From Bacteroidales bacterium (GTDB lineage Bacteria; Bacteroidota; Bacteroidia; Bacteroidales; UBA932): a stretch of 6,380 bases of DNA. Positions within the stretch are counted from its first letter, which is position 1, and each line of letters starts with the position of its first letter. Below are positions 1-5,179 of this stretch, piece by piece. Both the position numbers and the translations under genes were made by a program. Location: the NCBI GenBank assembly GCA_017554135.1, contig JAFZIX010000159.1, positions 1-6,380 of the forward strand. The letters run 5' to 3'. Below the pieces are notes generated by a model, which saw only the letters and a program-made list of their open reading frames with translations, was not told the origin of the DNA and did no database searches.

Positions 1-2392
1 GACTGTGTCGGCTCCGGCGCTTGGCGTGAGCCAGGAGGTGACGATAGTGCAGATGGGGGAGGGAGATATCTATATTCCCGACAATGCATTCCGGGCGCTC
101 CTGCTGGAGAGTTTCGACAAGGACTCCGACGGCATCCTGAGCAAGGCCGAGTGCGAAGCGGTGAACGAAATCCGGTTGAATGCTACTGCAGACGGCAGGG
201 TTGCAGATATCGTATCCATTCAGGGGTTGGAGCATTTCACCAATCTGTACGTACTGTCTTTGATAACACTCAAACCCAATGGCACACAGGGCGCCCTGGA
301 CGGTACGGTGAATGTTTCGGCTAATAAAAAATTAACTTCTTTGGGCATCTATTATGCTCCCAATGTCAAGAAGGTCGATGTGAGCGGAAACCGGGAACTC
401 TCCTCTCTGTATTTGTATGAGCTAGGAGGTCTTTCGGAAATAGAATTCCCCGATGGAGAAGACGACCTTCCGCTTTACACGCTGAATGCCGGTGGCAGCC
501 AGCTGGGCCCGGAACTGGACCTGAGCCGCTTCCCCGCTCTGGAGGGACTCCGTCTTGCCAACTGCAAAAAACTGAAAACAGTTTGGCTGAGAACAGGAAC
601 GGTGCTGAAAGACTCCGAGATTGACAACGGAGTGGAATTACGTTACAAAGGCGATAACCTCAATGTACCGGCCGAAATACAGGACCCTGTTTTCAAAAAG
701 TACCTGTTGCATCAGTACGACTGGAACCACGACGGAGTATTCACCAAGCTGGAAGCCAGGGAGGTTACCTATTTCAACTTGGACAAAACCGTGCTTGCAC
801 AGATAATGGAGGAGGGCGACACGCTCAAGTCTTTCGCCGGGATATCGGATCTGGAGAATCTCCAGACATTTATCATCGGTTATCCGCAGGGCTGGACGTT
901 GAGCCGTGTCAATTATTCACGGCGTATAAAGGCCGAGTTCATCGATGAATTCACCCGGCTGAAAAAGCTCTACTATTTCAGCGTGGATGGAGAAAGCGCG
1001 ACTCCGCCCTTCTTCTACGGGCAGATTCCGGAGGGAATTGCCAGTCTTCCCAGCCTTGAGACTTTCATCCTGACCAACTGCCCGCTCATCACCGGTGACA
1101 TTCCGGAATCCCTGATCCTGAGCCCCCATCCTAGCTATGTGGACCTTACGGGCTGCGGTCTGAATTCCCTTCGCATCACGGTTCCTGCCGCCAAACTCCT
1201 TGATTATCCCGTTCGCGGCTGGGACAAGACTTACTACGTGCGAAACCAGAAGATATACCATTTAAACGCAGATGGAGGATATTGGAATGAAGAAAGAAAT
1301 AGCACCCTGACCTTCCGCAGCGACAAAGACGGCACGGGACCCGTTCACGAGGACGGAGAAGTGGTGGTATACAATCAGGCCACTGCAGGCCCCGGGGCCA
1401 ACATCATCATTACGGGAGACGGTTTCACGGCCGAAAACTGTACGGTTGGAGGTACGTTGGAAACATACCTGCAGCAAGCTGCAAGTACCCTTCTTTCCAT
1501 GGAGCCTTACAACAAGATCAAGGAGCATTTGAATGTGTATCTGGTCTATGCCCATTCCCAGACAGAGGGGGCTGAGAGCGGACAGACTAAGTTCGCTACC
1601 TACTATAAGGATCCCAGGGATGGGACCACAGCAGGAGGAGACCGCTATGGCATCCTTAACTACCTCAAGGGACTGGGCCTGGATTGCACCACGGCCACCA
1701 TCGCCGTCTTGATGAACAGTCCTTATTATGCAGGAATGGATTGGTTCTACAACTATCTGAATCCTTACGACACCTATTCTATAGGCTATGTCCCGGTAAG
1801 TAATGTATTTGAAATGACTTTTGCCCATGAAATAGGCGGACATGGTTTCGGCAAGTTGGACGACGAATACTCCGGCAAGGGCAACGGTTCGGTTTCATCC
1901 AGTGACTGGGTTTCCAGCGGATACTGGCCCAATACGGACTCTGATTGTGAGGGCGATCCCACACGAGCCCGCTGGGCACCGTTCTACCTCGACGCCCGCT
2001 ATGCCGCGGAGAAACTGGGGGCCTATCTGGGCGGTTCAACCTACGACACCGGTGTCTGGCGTCCGACCGAGAATTCCGTGATGAGGACACAGTGGGATGA
2101 AGGTGGAGACCGCTTCAACGCCCCTTCCCGCGAAGCCATATGGCTGAGGGCGATGTTCCTTTCCCGCGATGCCGGCACAACTTATTCTAACTGGCAGACC
2201 TTCTACAATGCCCAGAATCGCGAGGATTTCGTGAGCGTGGATCTGGCGCCTGCGCCGAACCAGGCCGCAGCCGTCCGTACTCGGGAAATTCTACGCAGGC
2301 AAATCGCCAAGCCGACGCCTCGCCGGGCACTGCCCGCCGGCCGCACCCTGCCGGAGCCAAAGCACATGCCTCCGCAGCTGGTTAAGGAATAA
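1..2392 (+). CDS. M64 (IgA-peptidase-like) metallopeptidase with EF-hand/LRR modules, 5'-partial
   Basis: This is probably a secreted or surface zinc peptidase. Residues are numbered from the GTG at base 5. That codon is unlikely to be the true start: the frame stays open to the window edge and no signal peptide is visible. Residues 21-92 and 220-292 each hold a canonical EF-hand loop (D38/D40/D42/G43/E49 and D239/N241/D243/G244/E250) followed by a leucine-rich stretch. Residues 100-200 and 310-395 look like irregular leucine-rich repeats (for example GLRLANCKKL). The catalytic domain spans about 465-745. It starts with NIIITGDGFTAE, contains the HEIGGHGFGKLDDEY motif at 608-622, and carries TENSVMR at 688-694 followed by FNAPSREAIW, a pattern I associate with family M64. 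The C-terminus is Pro/Arg-rich and I see no sorting domain. Known family members include an immunoglobulin A protease, but the substrate here cannot be read from sequence. The upstream promoter lies outside the window. I see no terminator before the next promoter. Confidence 0.85.
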   Translation, partial: TVSAPALGVSQEVTIVQMGEGDIYIPDNAFRALLLESFDKDSDGILSKAECEAVNEIRLNATADGRVADIVSIQGLEHFTNLYVLSLITLKPNGTQGALDGTVNVSANKKLTSLGIYYAPNVKKVDVSGNRELSSLYLYELGGLSEIEFPDGEDDLPLYTLNAGGSQLGPELDLSRFPALEGLRLANCKKLKTVWLRTGTVLKDSEIDNGVELRYKGDNLNVPAEIQDPVFKKYLLHQYDWNHDGVFTKLEAREVTYFNLDKTVLAQIMEEGDTLKSFAGISDLENLQTFIIGYPQGWTLSRVNYSRRIKAEFIDEFTRLKKLYYFSVDGESATPPFFYGQIPEGIASLPSLETFILTNCPLITGDIPESLILSPHPSYVDLTGCGLNSLRITVPAAKLLDYPVRGWDKTYYVRNQKIYHLNADGGYWNEERNSTLTFRSDKDGTGPVHEDGEVVVYNQATAGPGANIIITGDGFTAENCTVGGTLETYLQQAASTLLSMEPYNKIKEHLNVYLVYAHSQTEGAESGQTKFATYYKDPRDGTTAGGDRYGILNYLKGLGLDCTTATIAVLMNSPYYAGMDWFYNYLNPYDTYSIGYVPVSNVFEMTFAHEIGGHGFGKLDDEYSGKGNGSVSSSDWVSSGYWPNTDSDCEGDPTRARWAPFYLDARYAAEKLGAYLGGSTYDTGVWRPTENSVMRTQWDEGGDRFNAPSREAIWLRAMFLSRDAGTTYSNWQTFYNAQNREDFVSVDLAPAPNQAAAVRTREILRRQIAKPTPRRALPAGRTLPEPKHMPPQLVKE
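65..280 (+). repeat. EF-hand/leucine-rich module, copy 1
   Basis: This encodes residues 21-92 of the M64 protein. A hydrophobic helix (AFRALLLESF) leads into the loop DKDSDGILSKAE, which fits the EF-hand pattern D-x-D-x-D-G-x-(L/I)-x-x-x-E at every ligand position. About 25 residues later comes the leucine-rich signature SIQGLEHFTNLYVLSL. It matches copy 2 in order and spacing. Calcium binding is inferred from the loop ligands. The similarity is at protein level and is not a DNA repeat. Confidence 0.7.
662..880 (+). repeat. EF-hand/leucine-rich module, copy 2
   Basis: This encodes residues 220-292 of the M64 protein. The helix DPVFKKYLLHQY precedes the loop DWNHDGVFTKLE, with ligands D239, N241, D243 and E250 and the invariant glycine G244. 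It is followed by SFAGISDLENLQTF, which corresponds to the GLEHFTNLYVL segment of copy 1. The first helix phenylalanine lies nine residues before the first loop Asp in both copies (F29 to D38, F230 to D239). The match supports an ancient internal duplication. Confidence 0.65.
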
Positions 2393-2422
2393 TGTTTCGT
2401 TCAACTATATCAAAAAAATTGC

Positions 2423-2430
2423 TATCTTTG
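2423..2430 (+). promoter_or_regulatory. Bacteroidetes -7 promoter box (TATCTTTG)
   Basis: TATCTTTG fits the Bacteroidetes primary sigma factor -7 consensus TAnnTTTG exactly. The -33 element is weak; GTTC at 2399-2402 lies 20 nt upstream as a poor candidate. Transcription would begin near 2437, giving a short A-rich leader of about 15 nt before the ATG at 2452. The site lies in the 59-bp gap after the M64 stop codon, so the small gene can be transcribed on its own. Confidence 0.68.
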
Positions 2431-2451
2431 CACCGCAAAACAACTCAAACC

Positions 2452-2877
2452 ATGAATTTAAGAGACATCAAGAAGGACATCGACTACGTTCTCAGCGCCT
2501 TCATCGAAGACTGCACAGTTTGCGCAGCAGTGAATCCCAAGTCGGACGACAAGGTCATCGCCGGCCTTATGGAAGATGCCGTGGACCTCTACAATGAACT
2601 CCGCGACAAGGTGACCGTCAAGATTGAGGGTTCCAAGAAGACCTATTTCAACAATCTTCGCAAGGAGATTCTTGAGCGTACCGACGCCCTCTATACCCAG
2701 TTGAGCGAAGCGGTTGCCAAGGGCAACAAGGCTGCAGAGGCCCCCAAGGCCGAAAAGCCCGCCGCAAAGAAGGCTCCTGCAAAGAAGGCAGCCCCGAAAG
2801 CTGAAAAGCCTGCTGCTGAGAAGAAGCCTGCCGCCAAGAAGCCCGCTGCCAAGAAAGCCGCTCCCAAGGCCGAGTAA
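2452..2877 (+). CDS. small protein with histone-H1-like Lys/Ala/Pro tail
   Basis: The product is 141 residues. The head (1-90, beginning MNLRDIKKDIDYVLSAFIED) is predicted to be helical and has mixed charge, with a CTVC motif at 21-24. The tail (about 91-141) is almost only Lys, Ala, Pro and Glu, with 15 lysines in the last 44 residues, like the tails of histone H1 and bacterial H1-like proteins. No signal peptide is visible, so it is probably cytoplasmic. A role in nucleic-acid binding or nucleoid organisation is inferred from the tail alone, and I do not recognise the head by name. I chose the ATG at 2452 because an in-frame ATG at 2392 lies upstream of the promoter box at 2423-2430, overlaps the preceding stop codon, and would add 20 residues with no obvious domain. 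It is apparently monocistronic, with its own promoter and an intrinsic terminator 20 bp after its stop. No Shine-Dalgarno is seen. Confidence 0.78.
   Translation: MNLRDIKKDIDYVLSAFIEDCTVCAAVNPKSDDKVIAGLMEDAVDLYNELRDKVTVKIEGSKKTYFNNLRKEILERTDALYTQLSEAVAKGNKAAEAPKAEKPAAKKAPAKKAAPKAEKPAAEKKPAAKKPAAKKAAPKAE
2743..2874 (+). repeat. Lys/Ala/Pro-rich low-complexity repeat within the H1-like protein
   Basis: This encodes residues 98-141. The block PKAEKPAA recurs 17 residues apart (98-105 and 115-122), and KKAAPKAE occurs at 111-118 and 134-141, joined by KKPAAKK-type units. The DNA is an imperfect array of AAG/GCC/CCC codons, so replication slippage and length variation between strains are plausible. 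Long reverse-strand frames across it are artefacts of this composition. Confidence 0.75.
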
Positions 2878-2896
2878 GCCTGGCGATCAACAAGAT

Positions 2897-2924
2897 AAAG
2901 CGTCGGAAACCCCGGCGCTTTTTT
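2897..2924 (+). terminator. intrinsic terminator after the H1-like gene
   Basis: AAAGCGTCGG (2897-2906) pairs with CCGGCGCTTT (2912-2921) in a 10-bp stem with one G-T wobble (2903/2915) and a 5-nt AAACC loop. It runs into a T-tract at 2919-2924. It starts 20 nt after the stop at 2877 and separates the H1-like gene from the envelope operon. Confidence 0.87.
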
Positions 2925-2944
2925 CGTCTTTATGGGGATTTTAT

Positions 2945-2952
2945 TATCTTTG
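2945..2952 (+). promoter_or_regulatory. Bacteroidetes -7 promoter box (TATCTTTG) of the envelope operon
   Basis: This is an exact TAnnTTTG match, identical to the box at 2423-2430. It ends only 6 nt before the ATG at 2959. A TSS about 5-8 nt after the box would fall at or beside the start codon, implying a leaderless or nearly leaderless mRNA. A possible -33 element, TTTC at 2922-2925 (spacer 19 nt), overlaps the T-tract of the preceding terminator. Confidence 0.65.
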
Positions 2953-2958
2953 TAGGCT

Positions 2959-3822
2959 ATGAATACACGCACACTTGCGCTCGCGGCCGTATGCGCGGTC
3001 ATGTGCGGCTGCAACATAATCAGTTCTATCGTTCACGACGACCAGGTGGTCGCCCGTGTGGGAAGCGAACGTTTGTACCTTTCCGAACTGGACAGTTACA
3101 TCCCGGACGGCACGTCCCCCGAGGACTCCGCCGCCATTGCCCTCCAGTATATCAATTCCTGGGCAACCGAGCATCTGTATCTCCGCACCGCGGAATCCCG
3201 CCTCACCAAAGAGGAGAAGAACGTGGACAAGGAACTCGAGGCCTACCGTCGTTCGCTTCTGCGCTACCGCTATGAGCAGCGCTACATCAACGACAGGCTG
3301 GATACTCTCATCACCCAGCAGCAGTTGGAAGAGTATTACAAGACCCACGCCGCCACCCTGGAACTCCAGCGCCCCATCCTCAAGGTGCGCTTTGTGGATA
3401 TAATGGCCGATTCCCCCAACTACGACGAGATAATCGCAAAACTTTCCGCCGAGGGCGGTCAGGCCCTGAAGGATCTGGACAGCCTCACCTATGTGTCCGC
3501 CCCGCGTTTCTTCGACAGTTCAGACACATGGATGGATGCCGCCGTTCTCGCCCGCGAGTTCGGAACCGATTGGAATACAATGATTTCCAAAATCAAGGAT
3601 AAGTATATAATCTTCAACTACGAAGATCGCGGTGAGACCCGCGCGGCGTATGTTTTCTCTATCCAGCAGAAAGGTCAGGCTCCCCTCGACTACTGCCGGA
3701 ACTCCATCCGGGACAACATCCTCAGCGAGAGAAAACGCGAACTCCTGAAGAATTTGGAACAAGACTTGCTAAAGAACGCGCAGGACAAGAAAGTATTTGT
3801 TATTTACAAGAATGAAGATTAA
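2959..3822 (+). CDS. SurA_N-like periplasmic lipoprotein (putative foldase/chaperone)
   Basis: The product is 287 residues. The N-terminus is a lipoprotein signal peptide, MNTRTLALAAVCAVMCGC; C18 (preceded by M-C-G) is the likely lipidated residue, with C16 as an alternative. The segment VARVGSERLYLSELDSYIP (31-49) aligns with SIAVVGNELITVSDLENEI of the SurA-type protein encoded next, the hallmark start of the SurA_N/foldase chaperone core. Residues 55-135 are charged, helix-rich chaperone-like sequence, and 250-275 form a basic closing helix. Residues 138-237 sit where a parvulin domain would be, but they lack the GG-x-LG and F/Y-H-I-I-Q signatures, so prolyl isomerase activity is doubtful. 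The start is firm: an in-frame TAG sits at 2953-2955 and later ATGs would destroy the signal peptide. Its 3' end overlaps the next gene by 11 nt. It probably assists folding or transit of outer-membrane proteins; this is inferred from family and context. Confidence 0.8.
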   Translation: MNTRTLALAAVCAVMCGCNIISSIVHDDQVVARVGSERLYLSELDSYIPDGTSPEDSAAIALQYINSWATEHLYLRTAESRLTKEEKNVDKELEAYRRSLLRYRYEQRYINDRLDTLITQQQLEEYYKTHAATLELQRPILKVRFVDIMADSPNYDEIIAKLSAEGGQALKDLDSLTYVSAPRFFDSSDTWMDAAVLAREFGTDWNTMISKIKDKYIIFNYEDRGETRAAYVFSIQQKGQAPLDYCRNSIRDNILSERKRELLKNLEQDLLKNAQDKKVFVIYKNED

Positions 3823-5179
3823 ACACACAATAGCCATCCTGGCTGCCGCCCTTGCCATGATTCCCGCCGGGGCCCAGAGATATAAGACTATCGACAAAAG
3901 CATCGCGGTGGTGGGCAACGAACTCATTACCGTATCCGACCTCGAGAATGAAATCCGCATGATGCATGCCCAGGGGCAGTCCTCGGACCGTCTCACCCGC
4001 TGCAACGTGCTGGAGAACATGATGCAGAGCAAGATTTTCCTCATGCAGGCCAGGCTGGACTCCCTCACCGTCAATGCCGATATGGTGGAGGCGAACCTGA
4101 ACGAGCAGATGGCGCGCGTGCGCACCGCCCTGGGTGGAGACGAGCAGGCGGAGGCCTACTTCGGCAAGAGCCTCTACCAACTCCGCAAGGAATGGAAGGA
4201 GCAACTGCAGGACAACAGCCTCATCCAGCAGGAGCAGCAGGAGATCGCCAAGAGCATCCCCGAACTAACTCCCTACGACATCCGGCAGTATCTGGATACG
4301 GTGGATGTGGATAAACTCCCCGTCATCCCCATCAAATACAAGATGAGCCAGATTTGCATCTATCCGGACCGCGAGAAGGCCAAGATGGAGTGCAAGGAGA
4401 GGTTGCTGGCGCTGCGCGAACGCATCATGAACGGTGAGAAATTCACCACCCTCGCCCGCCTTTATTCCGAGGATCCCGGCAGTTCCCGCAAGGGCGGCGA
4501 ACTCGGCATGGCCTCCAAGGATATTTTCTGGCCGGCCTTCTCTGATGCCGCAATGTCCCTCAAGCCCGGAGTCATCTCCCAGATAGTGGAAACTCCCGAC
4601 GGCTTCCACATCATCCAGATCATAGAAAAGAAGGGGGACATGTTCAACGCCCGCCACATCCTTCTCAAACCCAAGTACACCGAGGAAGATCAGGAAAATG
4701 CCTTCAAGAAACTGGATTCCCTGAAGTCGGTGATAGAGAAAGGCGAAACCAAGTTCGAGACCATAGCATTCTACCGTTCGGAGGATCCCGCGACCCGCAC
4801 CAACGGCGGTCAGATGGCGGATCCGCACACCGGCAGCGCCTATTTCGAAATCGACCAGATCAAGCCCGAAGACTATGCGGCCGTGAAGGATCTGGAAATA
4901 GGGCAGATATCCGCCCCCATCGTCTCCCGGGATAACGAGGGCCGCGACGGCAACCTCGTCTACAAGATCGTCCGCCTGGACAAGATAGTGCCCGCGCACC
5001 CGGCATCCTTCGAAAACGACTATACCGAACTTCTGGACGGGGTGCGAAGCATCAAGCAGCAGGAGGCGATCGACAAGTTCATCGACAAGAAGATAGCAGA
5101 GACCTACATCATAATCGATCCGATCTTCGGCGACTGTGATTTCTCTCGCGAAGGATGGAAGGCAAAGGTCAGAAAATAA
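3812..5179 (+). CDS. surA: SurA-type periplasmic peptidylprolyl isomerase/chaperone
   Basis: The product is 455 residues, close to the usual SurA size. It has a signal peptide with a probable signal peptidase I site at AGA|Q (residues 20-22). The SurA_N chaperone core spans about 28-160, beginning SIAVVGNELITVSDL. The first parvulin (PPIC) domain spans about 175-273 and carries YSEDPGSS, GGELGMASKDIFWPAF and GFHIIQI. The second spans about 278-390 and carries ARHILLK, YRSEDPATRTNGGQM and LVYKIVRL; it is more divergent around the GG motif. A C-terminal helix about 400-430 would return to the chaperone core. Family role: cis-trans prolyl isomerisation and chaperoning of unfolded beta-barrel proteins crossing the periplasm. 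I chose the ATG at 3812 because it overlaps the previous stop in the compact form ATGAAGATTAA and gives a standard signal peptide; a TTG at 3797 would add only MLFTR. No Shine-Dalgarno is evident, so translation is probably coupled to the lipoprotein gene. Which parvulin domain is active is unknown. Confidence 0.9.
   Translation: MKIKHTIAILAAALAMIPAGAQRYKTIDKSIAVVGNELITVSDLENEIRMMHAQGQSSDRLTRCNVLENMMQSKIFLMQARLDSLTVNADMVEANLNEQMARVRTALGGDEQAEAYFGKSLYQLRKEWKEQLQDNSLIQQEQQEIAKSIPELTPYDIRQYLDTVDVDKLPVIPIKYKMSQICIYPDREKAKMECKERLLALRERIMNGEKFTTLARLYSEDPGSSRKGGELGMASKDIFWPAFSDAAMSLKPGVISQIVETPDGFHIIQIIEKKGDMFNARHILLKPKYTEEDQENAFKKLDSLKSVIEKGETKFETIAFYRSEDPATRTNGGQMADPHTGSAYFEIDQIKPEDYAAVKDLEIGQISAPIVSRDNEGRDGNLVYKIVRLDKIVPAHPASFENDYTELLDGVRSIKQQEAIDKFIDKKIAETYIIIDPIFGDCDFSREGWKAKVRK

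Noticed and set aside
33..55. AGGAGGTG (33-40) followed by in-frame GTG (47) and ATG (53), a possible internal start for the M64 gene
   Set aside because: Strong Shine-Dalgarno use is rare in this phylum, spacing is poor, and starting there would leave a secreted-type protein with no signal peptide. A second AGGAGGT at 424-430 in the same gene shows the motif arises by chance.
2392..2451. Upstream ATG at 2392 as the start of the H1-like protein
   Set aside because: It precedes the -7 promoter box, overlaps the preceding stop codon, and adds residues unlike the head domain.
2648..3017. Reverse-strand frames across the H1-like gene tail and the following gap
   Set aside because: They are low-complexity mirror translations of the AAG/GCC repeat, and one runs through the terminator.
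3797..3811. TTG at 3797 as the start of the SurA-type protein
   Set aside because: ATG at 3812 gives a standard signal peptide and a typical short overlap; the extra five residues add nothing.
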